Below are positions 43,707 through 52,319 of a stretch of DNA of 64,000 bases, in pieces. Positions within the stretch are counted from its first letter, which is position 1. Each line of letters opens with the position of its first letter. The notes under the pieces are model-generated. The model saw nothing but the letters and a program-made list of their open reading frames with translations. It had not been told where the DNA came from and did not search any database. The DNA is from Bacteroidota bacterium (GTDB lineage: Bacteria; Bacteroidota; Bacteroidia; NS11-12g; UBA9320), in NCBI GenBank assembly GCA_016124755.1, contig WGNA01000007.1, positions 1-64,000 of the forward strand, in the 5' to 3' direction. Made by a program: the position numbers and the translations under genes.

Positions 43707-44486
43707 ATGAATCCTGAACTCATCATCGTAACTCCGGAACATCGTCCGCACATAGCACTTATTCAAATCAACCGTCCGAAAGAACTCAACGCTTTAAATC
43801 TTCAGGTGATGGGTGAAATAAGAGATGCGTTGAAAGAATTAGATGCCAATGAAAATGTAAGGGTGATCGTACTAACCGGTAACGAAAGAGCTTTTGCCGC
43901 AGGAGCCGACATTAAACAAATGGCTGGAAAAGATGCCGTTGATATGTTGCTGATTGATCAGTTTTCAACCTGGGATCAGATTCGTAAAACCAAAAAACCA
44001 ATCATTGCTGCTGTGAGCGGATTTGCTCTCGGAGGCGGTTGCGAATTGTGTATGACCTGCGACATGATTGTTGCCTCGGAGACCGCGCAGTTCGGACAGC
44101 CGGAAATAAAAATTGGTGTAATGCCCGGAGCCGGAGGAACACAAAGATTGCCCAGAGCAATTGGTAAGGCCAAAGCGATGGAGTTGGTTTTAACCGGAAA
44201 ATTTATGTCGGCAACGGATGCCTATAATGCGGGATTGGTGAATCGTGTGGTTCCACCGGATTCGTATTTAGAAGAAGCCTTGAGACTTGCTGCTGAAATC
44301 GCACAGCAAAGCCCGATTGCGGTACAACTTGCAAAAGAAAGTGTGCTTAAAGCATTTGAAATGCCACTGCAGGAAGCCCTTTCGTTTGAACGCAAAAACT
44401 TCTATATGCTCTTCGCGACTCAGGATCAGAAAGAAGGCATGGCGGCTTTTGTTGAGAAACGCAAACCTGAATTCAAGGGACGATAA
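43707..44486 (+). CDS. enoyl-CoA hydratase
   Basis: Hydrates 2-enoyl-CoA in beta-oxidation or related catabolism. A 259-residue crotonase-fold protein: oxyanion-hole motifs AFAAGADIKQM and GFALGGGCELCM, and both catalytic Glu residues in ASETAQFGQPEIKIG, followed by PGAGGTQRLPR. The intact Glu pair points to a true hydratase rather than another crotonase. It is followed 5 bp later by a class III aminotransferase gene, suggesting a shared amino-acid or acyl-CoA degradation pathway. Confidence 0.93.
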   Translation: MNPELIIVTPEHRPHIALIQINRPKELNALNLQVMGEIRDALKELDANENVRVIVLTGNERAFAAGADIKQMAGKDAVDMLLIDQFSTWDQIRKTKKPIIAAVSGFALGGGCELCMTCDMIVASETAQFGQPEIKIGVMPGAGGTQRLPRAIGKAKAMELVLTGKFMSATDAYNAGLVNRVVPPDSYLEEALRLAAEIAQQSPIAVQLAKESVLKAFEMPLQEALSFERKNFYMLFATQDQKEGMAAFVEKRKPEFKGR

Positions 44487-44491
44487 ATCCC

Positions 44492-45682
44492 ATGATCTCC
44501 TTTAAAAATCAATTTCTTCAGTTTGTTGCGCAGACTTCCCCCACTCCGCCTTCACTTGAAATCGTAAAAGCCCGGGGAATTTATCTGAGAACAGCCGATG
44601 GCAAACGCTACATCGATCTGATCTCCGGCATTGGCGTGAGCAATCTTGGTCACCGGCCCGAATCGGTTTCAAATGCCATTCGCAAACAATTGGGAAAATA
44701 TCTTCATACCATGGTGTATGGGGAATACATTCTTCAACCTCAGGTTCAGCTTGCTAAAAAACTGGCTGAACTTCTTCCCGAAAATCTGAACTCCACCTAT
44801 TTGGTAAACTCCGGAAGTGAAGCCATTGAAGGAGCAATGAAACTGGCCAAAAGAATTACCGGCCGCCACAAATTCGTCGCATGTAAAAATGCCTATCACG
44901 GAAGTACACAGGGAGCCCTCAGCCTGATGAGCGATCCGTATTACTCCGATTTTTATCGTCCGCTTCTTCCGGAAGTCTATTTCATGAATTATAATGATGT
45001 GCAATCGACGGATGCGATAGATGATGAAGCGGCTGCCGTGATAATCGAGATAGTTCAGGGAGAAGGTGGTTACATTGCCGGCACTGATGAATTTCTGATC
45101 GCAGTTGCCGACAAATGCAAAAAAAATGGAGCATTATTGATCGTGGATGAGATTCAAACCGGAATCGGAAGAACCGGAAAATTATTCGCTTTCCAACACA
45201 CTGCTTTGGTTCCGGATATTATATGTACGGCGAAAGCTTTCGGTGGCGGAATGCCTTTGGGTGCTTTTATCACCTCAAAAGAGAAGATGCAATTTCTGGC
45301 AGACAAGCCGGTATTAGGTCACATTACCACTTTTGGCGGGCATCCGTTGAGTGCAGCAGCCGGGTTGGCTAACCTGAAATTGCTATTGAAGTCAGGTTTG
45401 ATGAATGAGGTTTACGATAAAGAACTATTGTTTCGAAAGAGATTAGTACACCCGGAAATTTTAGAAATATCAGGTCGCGGACTTATGCTTGCGATTCGAC
45501 TTCAATCGGAAGAGAAAGTTAAAAAGGCAATTGCTCATTTACTCGAAAATGGCGTAATCACCGACTGGTTTTTACACGAACCGAATAAGATCAGACTTGC
45601 GCCTCCGCTCATTATTTCCAAACCGGAAATTATTCGGGTTTGCAAAAAAATCTGCCATGCGCTGGACACGCTAAAAGATTGA
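44492..45682 (+). CDS. class III PLP-dependent aminotransferase
   Basis: A 396-residue fold-type I aminotransferase of the acetylornithine/ornithine/GABA group. Cofactor-binding NSGSEAIEGAMKLAK, Asp in LLIVDEIQTGIGRTGK, PLP-binding Lys in ICTAKAFGGGMPLGAF and GGHPLSAAAGLANL are all present. The exact substrate is not evident; the neighbouring enoyl-CoA hydratase suggests amino-acid catabolism rather than arginine synthesis, as no other arg gene is near. Its stop codon abuts that of the convergent outer-membrane protein gene. Confidence 0.88.
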   Translation: MISFKNQFLQFVAQTSPTPPSLEIVKARGIYLRTADGKRYIDLISGIGVSNLGHRPESVSNAIRKQLGKYLHTMVYGEYILQPQVQLAKKLAELLPENLNSTYLVNSGSEAIEGAMKLAKRITGRHKFVACKNAYHGSTQGALSLMSDPYYSDFYRPLLPEVYFMNYNDVQSTDAIDDEAAAVIIEIVQGEGGYIAGTDEFLIAVADKCKKNGALLIVDEIQTGIGRTGKLFAFQHTALVPDIICTAKAFGGGMPLGAFITSKEKMQFLADKPVLGHITTFGGHPLSAAAGLANLKLLLKSGLMNEVYDKELLFRKRLVHPEILEISGRGLMLAIRLQSEEKVKKAIAHLLENGVITDWFLHEPNKIRLAPPLIISKPEIIRVCKKICHALDTLKD

Positions 45683-46393
45683 TCAGGCTCCGAGATCAAC
45701 CCGCAAACCAATCATCATCGGCGGCAAGGTGAAGTTCGATTCTTTGGAGACCAAGTCGGTTAGCCGGTAATCAAAAGTGAGTACATATTTATTAAAACCG
45801 AAACGGGCGTGAGCAGAGTAATTCACTTTTTCTAAATAATTCAAACCGACCAGCACCAGCTTTCGGCTTTTGTACGAAAGGTCGGGATCATCAGGATTAA
45901 CTCGTGTTTTGCTTTTGCTGTTAAACAGGTAATCGGCCGAGAAACCGAGTTCCACATATCTGCCGATATAATCTCCGCGACGTCCGTAATTAAATCTTTG
46001 TACCAGCTCTCCCATCACTTCATTGGTGATTATTCGGTTGTACTTCTGTCCTTCCAGCGGCTTCATATCGTACCTTGAAAAGCGATACGAAACCGAACCC
46101 ACAATGCTGTACAGATTCGAAAAGCGCAATTTGTAATAGGTACCGAAACCCAGTGAACCCGATTTTCCTGCATTATACGTATGTGCCGAATCACCGGTTG
46201 TTGAGCCGAACATCGAACCCGTACTCAGGAACGAACCAACGAATTGTCTTCGGTTCTTCCCGAATTTTGGGGTTGTGGTATCGGCGATTACATCCTGCTC
46301 CAGCATTATCGACTGTGCCTTAGTTTCTGAAATTAAAATCATCAGAAAAGCAAACACCATCAATACATATTTCATATTCATCATTTTTTTCAT
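45683..46393 (-). CDS. hypothetical exported outer-membrane-like protein
   Basis: A 236-residue protein with a signal peptide (ending ETKAQ; the start could also be at the Met at codon 4, 5 or 7). The mature part has barrel-like strands (SLGFGTYYKLRFSNLYSIVGSVSYRF, GRYVELGFSADYLF, HARFGFNKYVLTFDYRLTDL) and ends in MMIGLRVDLGA. No family was recognised. It overlaps the subtilase gene by ATGA and is the last gene of a four-gene operon. Confidence 0.72.
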   Translation of the reverse strand: MKKMMNMKYVLMVFAFLMILISETKAQSIMLEQDVIADTTTPKFGKNRRQFVGSFLSTGSMFGSTTGDSAHTYNAGKSGSLGFGTYYKLRFSNLYSIVGSVSYRFSRYDMKPLEGQKYNRIITNEVMGELVQRFNYGRRGDYIGRYVELGFSADYLFNSKSKTRVNPDDPDLSYKSRKLVLVGLNYLEKVNYSAHARFGFNKYVLTFDYRLTDLVSKESNFTLPPMMIGLRVDLGA

Positions 46394-48102
46394 TTCACTA
46401 AAATTTCTTCAACATATCCTTTATAAAAAACCTGCAGAACAAAAGGCGGGTGATAATCACTCTTCTTCACCACGAGCGGACCTTCACCCGCAAACGGGGA
46501 TGAATCATCGATCAGATACTTCAGGTTCTCATTAAAACTCCCGTACGGATCCACTACGAAATATTTGTGGATGTATCCGTTGAGATCGGCGATGTGATAA
46601 AAAACGTATTCCGGCCATTGGGTATACCGGTCGCCAATCTTATCACCTGAGGAAGTATCCTGCAGAAAATTCTCTCGCTTATCGGTAACCTTAAATGGTT
46701 TGATGTAAACTCTGTCTGCCGTGGATTTAAATTCGAAAGTCGCAGCTTCTTTTACAGGCATCTTGAAAAAGAAAGAAGCTTGCGGAACTCCATAACCATG
46801 TGCGTAGTCGTAATACGGAAAGAGGTCTCCCGATTTTTCAATTTCCCGAAACAGTTGCATGGTTTTGAAACCGGAACGTGTTTGACGCGCACACGCCACG
46901 AATCCCGCGACCAATGGTCCGCTGAAACTGGTTCCCTGCGTTTCTGAAAGTCCCTTTGGCCCGGAACCGATTACGTGACCATAGGCGGTTACATTAGGTT
47001 TAAGTCGTTTATCTCTGGTTGGCCCAAACGAACTAAAACTTGTGTGTATTCCCGAGGTAGGTTTTATTCCGCCAACCGATAATACACTATCAGCATCTGC
47101 CGGAGTTCCTATAAATTTCCAGTTATTGCTGCCTTCATTCCCGGCACTGTTCACCACGAGAATTCCTTTTCCGGCCGCCATATTCGCGGCTTTGGCAACC
47201 AGACTGTGGTGGCCGTCCATATCTTCCCGAAAATATCTGTGATACGTATATCCCAAAGAACTGTTGATTACGTGTGCACCGTTTTTATCTGCCCACTCCG
47301 CGGCTGCAAGCCAGTTTTCTTCCTCCGAAAAGTATTCGGTCCAGGTTTCAGTTCTGGCTAAAAGAAATTCGGCGCCGGTCGCCAACCCGATGTTTTGTCC
47401 TTCTATTTTACCACCGACACAACTCATTACAAAAGTTCCGTGCGTTCCGCCATCATCTACATTTTCCTTATTCTTCACAAAATCCCAGGTCTTAATTATA
47501 TGTGATGCGGCACGTATATGTTCAAATGCCGGATTGGTTTTGTAGGATTTAAATCCAACATCAAAAATGGCTACACGGATTCCCTTTGCATCGATCTTGT
47601 TTTTAATAAAAACCTGACCCTCCATTCTTTCTATCTGAGCTTTCAGAAATTCAATCTGATCTTCATCCGGAACAAAATCACCCTTTTTATCTTCGACCAT
47701 AACGGATGTCATGAATTGCTGATTCAGGGGCCGCTCCACAACTTTCACATCTTTCACAAAAGGCAGGCTCTTTAATTGTGAAATCTCACTCCCGGTCGCC
47801 AGACAGCATACGGCATTAAACCACCTGCTTACTGCTCTGATATTTCCTGTGATCCCATTCACCGAAATCAGATATTGTTCCTGCACCGGAACATCCGAAA
47901 TATCAAAAACCGGAACGTCGTTTTCGATTCTCCGCTGAATTGCCAATGGATCTAAAAAGGTATACGGATTATAACCGGCGGTGTCTTTATCCGTTAGAAA
48001 AACCCACACTTTTTCCTGTTCCGACGCCGGTCTTGCATCCTCATCGGGTTTCATCCCAAGTGAAGACACAATCAGAAATGCGATTAGTACAACTCGTATC
48101 AT
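46390..48102 (-). CDS. S8-family subtilisin-like serine protease, exported
   Basis: A 570-residue protease with a signal peptide (first about 20 residues). The catalytic triad is visible: Asp in VAIFDVGFKS (about 184), His in GGTHGTFVMS (about 226) and Ser in GTSFSGPLVAG (about 396), with the oxyanion Asn in VNSAGNEG. The N-terminal part resembles a propeptide. The C-terminal 130 residues form a beta-rich extension without a T9SS sorting signal. It starts 1 bp after the AIM24 gene and overlaps the next gene, so it is tightly cotranscribed. Confidence 0.92.
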   Translation of the reverse strand: MIRVVLIAFLIVSSLGMKPDEDARPASEQEKVWVFLTDKDTAGYNPYTFLDPLAIQRRIENDVPVFDISDVPVQEQYLISVNGITGNIRAVSRWFNAVCCLATGSEISQLKSLPFVKDVKVVERPLNQQFMTSVMVEDKKGDFVPDEDQIEFLKAQIERMEGQVFIKNKIDAKGIRVAIFDVGFKSYKTNPAFEHIRAASHIIKTWDFVKNKENVDDGGTHGTFVMSCVGGKIEGQNIGLATGAEFLLARTETWTEYFSEEENWLAAAEWADKNGAHVINSSLGYTYHRYFREDMDGHHSLVAKAANMAAGKGILVVNSAGNEGSNNWKFIGTPADADSVLSVGGIKPTSGIHTSFSSFGPTRDKRLKPNVTAYGHVIGSGPKGLSETQGTSFSGPLVAGFVACARQTRSGFKTMQLFREIEKSGDLFPYYDYAHGYGVPQASFFFKMPVKEAATFEFKSTADRVYIKPFKVTDKRENFLQDTSSGDKIGDRYTQWPEYVFYHIADLNGYIHKYFVVDPYGSFNENLKYLIDDSSPFAGEGPLVVKKSDYHPPFVLQVFYKGYVEEILVK

Positions 48103-48103
48103 A

Positions 48104-48904
48104 TCAGAATCCGTTATCTCCGTCTATCAAATTTCCCAGTCCGCCGAGAATGCTTCCTTCACCTTTGGAAGAACCCCGCAACCCCGGAGCAGCGGCGATT
48201 ACTCTTCCGGCGAGGCGGCTGAACGGAAGACTTTGAATCCACACCGTTCCAGGGCCGGTTAACGTTGCGAAAAACAAACCTTCCCCACCGAATATGCTGT
48301 TTTTTATACCGCCGATAAATTCAATATCGTACTGTACATCTTTTGTGAAAGCGACAATACACCCCGTATCAATCTTCAGTTTCTGGCCGGTTTTTAAATC
48401 CTTACGCGTTATGGTTCCGCCCGCGTGAACAAAGCTCAAACCATCACCTTCTAGCTTTTGCATAATAAAACCCTCTCCTCCGAAAAGGCCGGTGCCCAAT
48501 TTTTTCTGAAATTCAATGCCAATGGAAACTCCTTTGGCGGCGCATAAAAATGCATCCTTCTGGCAGATCATTTTACCGCCGTGTTCACTCAGATCGAGTG
48601 GAATAATTCTGCCGGGGTACGGACTGGCAAAGGATACTTTCGACTTGCCGGAACCCATTGCTGAAAACACCGTAAGAAATAATCGCTCTCCCGTGAGAAC
48701 ACGTTTGCCGGCATTCAGAATTTTATCGAACAGCGAATTGTTCTGGGAGCTTCCATCTCCGAAAATGGTCTCCATCTTAATATCGCTATCCATAAACATG
48801 AAGCTTCCGGGTTCCGCAATAACCGCTTCTCCCGGGTCCAGTTCTATTTCAACAAACTGCATTTCTTCTCCGATTATCTCGAAATCGATTTCGTGTGCAT
48901 TCAT
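48104..48904 (-). CDS. AIM24/TIGR00266 family protein
   Basis: A 266-residue soluble protein made of beta-strands and Gly-rich turns. AIM24 hallmarks are a start with IDFEIIGEEMQFVEIELDPGE and AIAEPGSFMFM-like text, then GEGFIMQKLEGDGLSFVHAGG and SIFGGEGLFFATLTGPG. The family forms trimeric double-stranded beta-helix barrels; its biochemical role is unclear. The ATG at 48904 was chosen because upstream codons to 48949 overlap the preceding gene. A Gly/Ser tail ends the protein. Confidence 0.9.
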   Translation of the reverse strand: MNAHEIDFEIIGEEMQFVEIELDPGEAVIAEPGSFMFMDSDIKMETIFGDGSSQNNSLFDKILNAGKRVLTGERLFLTVFSAMGSGKSKVSFASPYPGRIIPLDLSEHGGKMICQKDAFLCAAKGVSIGIEFQKKLGTGLFGGEGFIMQKLEGDGLSFVHAGGTITRKDLKTGQKLKIDTGCIVAFTKDVQYDIEFIGGIKNSIFGGEGLFFATLTGPGTVWIQSLPFSRLAGRVIAAAPGLRGSSKGEGSILGGLGNLIDGDNGF

Positions 48905-48908
48905 AAAT

Positions 48909-49124
48909 TCATTTTTTATGGCGGTAACGTTTCGTGGTCTTTTTGTCAAATACTCCCTGCTTCACCTTGCGCTTTTTCTTGTTATGATCAATCGATCCAC
49001 CGGTGCGTTCTCCCTCGTGATAGGCCGGGCAATCTTTGGCCTTACAAGATATTAAAGCCGTTGTTGAACACAAAAGCAAAATTGCTAGGAGGAAATAAAA
49101 TCGAACAGCAGGCCTGTGCATCAT
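48909..49124 (-). CDS. small Lys-rich lipoprotein
   Basis: A 71-residue protein. The signal sequence ends in a lipobox (TALISC, Cys about residue 27), followed by KAKDCPAYHEG and a very basic tail (NKKKRKVKQG, KKTTKRYRHKK). The mature chain is only about 45 residues. The form, a lipidated Cys followed by CPAY and a cationic tail, recalls small lipoproteins common in this phylum. The basic tail may contact lipopolysaccharide or nucleic acids. It is the first gene of the AIM24-subtilase operon, 4 bp before AIM24. Confidence 0.75.
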   Translation of the reverse strand: MMHRPAVRFYFLLAILLLCSTTALISCKAKDCPAYHEGERTGGSIDHNKKKRKVKQGVFDKKTTKRYRHKK

Positions 49125-49193
49125 AGCGGGTCAAAAATAATCCTCTTCTGTTTTAAGTTTCAGTCCTGTTAATTTGCCAATCGGGTTTTCGAC

Positions 49194-51602
49194 ATGTGGA
49201 GGTGTAAAATACACGGAATCGTTTGTATTCTGTTTTTGATGCTTGGGAAGATGCCGTCATCCGGACAAACCAGACCTTCCCTAATGTTTATTAATGCTGA
49301 TGACGATCAAGTCGTTGCAGGGTTGAGTGTGCGCATTTATACCGGCTCTTCTTCTTTTGTTTTAACCTCCGATACCAAAGGCAGAATTTCCGGAATTTCC
49401 GATTCAGCAATCGATTCAATTGAAATTGTTAACAACGGTTATTATCCTTCAAAATTTGATTCTGCTGGTTTAAAGATTAACGCCAATACGGTTTATCTGC
49501 ACCGATTGCGCAATTCTGAAAGTGTGATTTTAAGACAAAACATTTTAGGTTTTATTCCAACCGATAAAAGTGTTCATCCCGCTGATGCCCGATTGCAAAA
49601 TCCCCAAACCACATCCGATCTTGTCGGATTAAATGGGAACTGTTTTATCCAAAAATCCCAAATGGGAGGTGGTAGTCCAATGATGAAAGGTTTTGGAGGT
49701 AATGCTATTTTAATAATGGTCGACGGGGTTCGCATGAACCATTCGGCATTTGCGGGCGACTACAATCAAAACCTGATTACCATTGATCCGCTAATGATTA
49801 CAGATGCCGACATTATCGATGGAGCGGCATCAACTCAGTTCGGACCGGGAGCACTCGGAGGAGTGATTTCCATCCGAACCAAAAATCCGGAGATTACAGA
49901 TTCGGCACATTACCGCGGGAATGCCATGTTGCGTTCTTCCACCGCAAATAAGGAAAACAGCTGGCACGCGGATTTAGAATACGGTCGTAATAAAGTAGCC
50001 GGTATCAGCAGCATCAGCATCTTTAATTTTTCGGATCTCAAGATGGGAACTTCCGGACCTGATTTTTATACCAAACCCATTTACAGCGAATTCAACGGCC
50101 AGCACGATTCCATCATTCAGAACGACGATCCCAATGTGCAGTATTTTACGGGTTATTCTCAGATCAATTTCAACCAGAAGTTCCGGTATAAGCCCAATAA
50201 ACAAAATGATTTAATTGCCCATATTGGCTTTACCACATCATCACAGATTCCGGTTTACAGTGAATTAGTAAAACAACGGAGCGGTCAGTTTATTTACGGA
50301 GATTACAATTACGGCCCACAGAAATGGTTGCAGTCGGATGTGCATTTTACCCGTGTTCTTACATCCGGGTTTGCAGATACGCTTCAGATAATTGCAGCCT
50401 ATCAGACATTTGAACAAAGCACTCTCCGGAGGGCATTATTCACTTCTGATTTATACTCTTACACAGACAATATCAGAGCTATTAACCTGAATATTGATGC
50501 CGTAAAACATTTCCCCAAAAACCTCTTCAAAGGCATACTTCACTATGGTATAGAGGCTTTATCAAATTCGGTTCGTTCGGAAGGTAAATTAACCCACATC
50601 AATACGGATTCTTCTTTTAAAATAATGTCGGAACTGCCAGTAGAAAATCATTGGTATTCTGTTTCGGGTTATACTTCATTTACAGCAGAAGTGACGACAA
50701 AAATGGTTTTCCAGTTGAGCGCGCGGGTTGGAACGAGTGGTTTAACTTCCGACTATTTTAACCCGTATTACCAACACACTTTTAATTCGTATAAGAACCA
50801 AACCGGATACCTTTCATTGAATTATATTTTTAATTACAAACTAAACCGAAACAACTTTCTGTACTTCAAAGCCACAGATGCTTACCGTCCACCGGATGTT
50901 AGTGACCTTGGCAAATTATATCAACCACTTAACTCCGGCATTGCCGTTCGAAATCAAAACTTAAAACCGGAAGCCAACGAGACAGTTGAATACGGATATT
51001 ACAGAACACATAAAAAAATCTCCTTCAGAATTTCAACATGGCTTTCTAATTATTCTGATCGGATACAAGTTGGTGACTACAAAATAGGCGATGAAGACAG
51101 CGTAATTTTTAATGGAACAAAGTATAAAACCATTTCATTAGTTAATCAGGACAGATTTAAAATTTACGGAGTGGATTTTAGTTTTAACGCATTAATTAAT
51201 AAACGATGGGATGCATCGGGAGCCTTTCATTATGTTAATTCCGTGAAATCAAATCAGGAACCTCTTCAACACATGGCACCGGGTTTTGGAAATATTGCAC
51301 TCACCTATCGTTACCTAAGATTTAAAGCCCAGTTTTATTCTAATTTTCAATTGCAGCAATCGCATGATCGCATGTCGGATGAAGAAATTGTTCGGAGCTA
51401 TTTATATCTGAAAGATGCGAAAGGTCTTTCGTATTCGCCATCGTGGTCAACACTGAATTTAAAAGTCGTGTTCTTTGTTTCTAATTCCTTAAACATAAAT
51501 TTAGGATTAGAAAATATTACCAATCAGCGGTATCGTCCGTACGCATGGGGAATGAGCGCTCCCGGAAGAAATCTGATCCTGTCGATCTACGGCAGATTCT
51601 GA
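49194..51602 (+). CDS. TonB-dependent outer-membrane receptor
   Basis: An 802-residue receptor for energised uptake across the outer membrane. A signal peptide (to about residue 25) is followed by a carboxypeptidase-like N-terminal domain (about 30-105), then the plug (PMMKGFGGNAILIMVDGVRMN, ASTQFGPGALGGVISIRT) and a 22-strand-type barrel. The C-terminal region (NINLGLENITNQRYRPYAWG ... LILSIYGRF) ends in Phe, as expected. No SusD partner follows, so the ligand is probably a siderophore, vitamin or metal complex rather than a glycan. TTAATTTGCC near 49169 may be its -7 element. Confidence 0.93.
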   Translation: MWRCKIHGIVCILFLMLGKMPSSGQTRPSLMFINADDDQVVAGLSVRIYTGSSSFVLTSDTKGRISGISDSAIDSIEIVNNGYYPSKFDSAGLKINANTVYLHRLRNSESVILRQNILGFIPTDKSVHPADARLQNPQTTSDLVGLNGNCFIQKSQMGGGSPMMKGFGGNAILIMVDGVRMNHSAFAGDYNQNLITIDPLMITDADIIDGAASTQFGPGALGGVISIRTKNPEITDSAHYRGNAMLRSSTANKENSWHADLEYGRNKVAGISSISIFNFSDLKMGTSGPDFYTKPIYSEFNGQHDSIIQNDDPNVQYFTGYSQINFNQKFRYKPNKQNDLIAHIGFTTSSQIPVYSELVKQRSGQFIYGDYNYGPQKWLQSDVHFTRVLTSGFADTLQIIAAYQTFEQSTLRRALFTSDLYSYTDNIRAINLNIDAVKHFPKNLFKGILHYGIEALSNSVRSEGKLTHINTDSSFKIMSELPVENHWYSVSGYTSFTAEVTTKMVFQLSARVGTSGLTSDYFNPYYQHTFNSYKNQTGYLSLNYIFNYKLNRNNFLYFKATDAYRPPDVSDLGKLYQPLNSGIAVRNQNLKPEANETVEYGYYRTHKKISFRISTWLSNYSDRIQVGDYKIGDEDSVIFNGTKYKTISLVNQDRFKIYGVDFSFNALINKRWDASGAFHYVNSVKSNQEPLQHMAPGFGNIALTYRYLRFKAQFYSNFQLQQSHDRMSDEEIVRSYLYLKDAKGLSYSPSWSTLNLKVVFFVSNSLNINLGLENITNQRYRPYAWGMSAPGRNLILSIYGRF

Positions 51603-51685
51603 TCTGCATTTTTCTATTTTGAATTAATGGCAATTCCGGTAATTTGCATTGCGTTACTCCACTGTTCCAATACCACTTCGCCGCA

Positions 51686-52318
51686 ATGAAAAAGCTACTG
51701 ATTCTGCCTCTGTTGATTTTTACAGCCTTTAATTCTAATGCTCAATTTAAAGCACTGGGTGTTAAACTCGGAGTTAATTACGGAGCTGCCGACATCAAAG
51801 AACATTTTAATTCCGGCGGAACCGACTACACGTATGCTACTGAGGAAGCCGACGTTGGACTCGCCTTCGGTTTATTTGCCAGAGCTAAGGTTCATCACTT
51901 CTTTTTTCAACCCGAATTACTCGCAAGCAATCACGAAACCCGGATGAAACTATCCTCCATAAAATTTGATTCGCTTATGCAATTGAAGCAAACCCGGGTT
52001 GATATACCACTCTTATTCGGGTACAGCCGGAAGGACCGGATCCGTGCTTTCACCGGACCGGTTTTCACCAAGCTCACTCAGAATCCGGTTTTCTCTGAAA
52101 AATTTTTCCGGGACGAACTGGGCTCTGTTTTTAATGGCGGAACCTGGGCCTGGCAACTGGGATTCAGTTTCGATATGGGCCCACTAATGGTTGACGCCAG
52201 ATTCGAAACCAACCTCGGTTCTTTGAGTGATCACGTTCAGATCAAAGGTCAGAATTTTAATTTCGATCACCGGATGAATACCATTCAGGTTTCCATTGGC
52301 TGGGATTTCGTTCATTAA
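51686..52318 (+). CDS. outer-membrane beta-barrel protein (porin-like family)
   Basis: A 210-residue protein from the ATG at 51686; a signal peptide (ending SNAQ) starts there, so the longer frame from 51644 is unlikely. The mature part has amphipathic strands (ALGVKLGVNYGAAD, VGLAFGLFARAKVHHFFFQPELL, RVDIPLLFGYSR, AWQLGFSFDMGPLMVDARF) and ends IQVSIGWDFVH, typical of the small barrel proteins of this phylum. It has 83 bp between it and the TonB receptor and may be cotranscribed. Confidence 0.82.
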   Translation: MKKLLILPLLIFTAFNSNAQFKALGVKLGVNYGAADIKEHFNSGGTDYTYATEEADVGLAFGLFARAKVHHFFFQPELLASNHETRMKLSSIKFDSLMQLKQTRVDIPLLFGYSRKDRIRAFTGPVFTKLTQNPVFSEKFFRDELGSVFNGGTWAWQLGFSFDMGPLMVDARFETNLGSLSDHVQIKGQNFNFDHRMNTIQVSIGWDFVH

Positions 52319-52319
52319 A

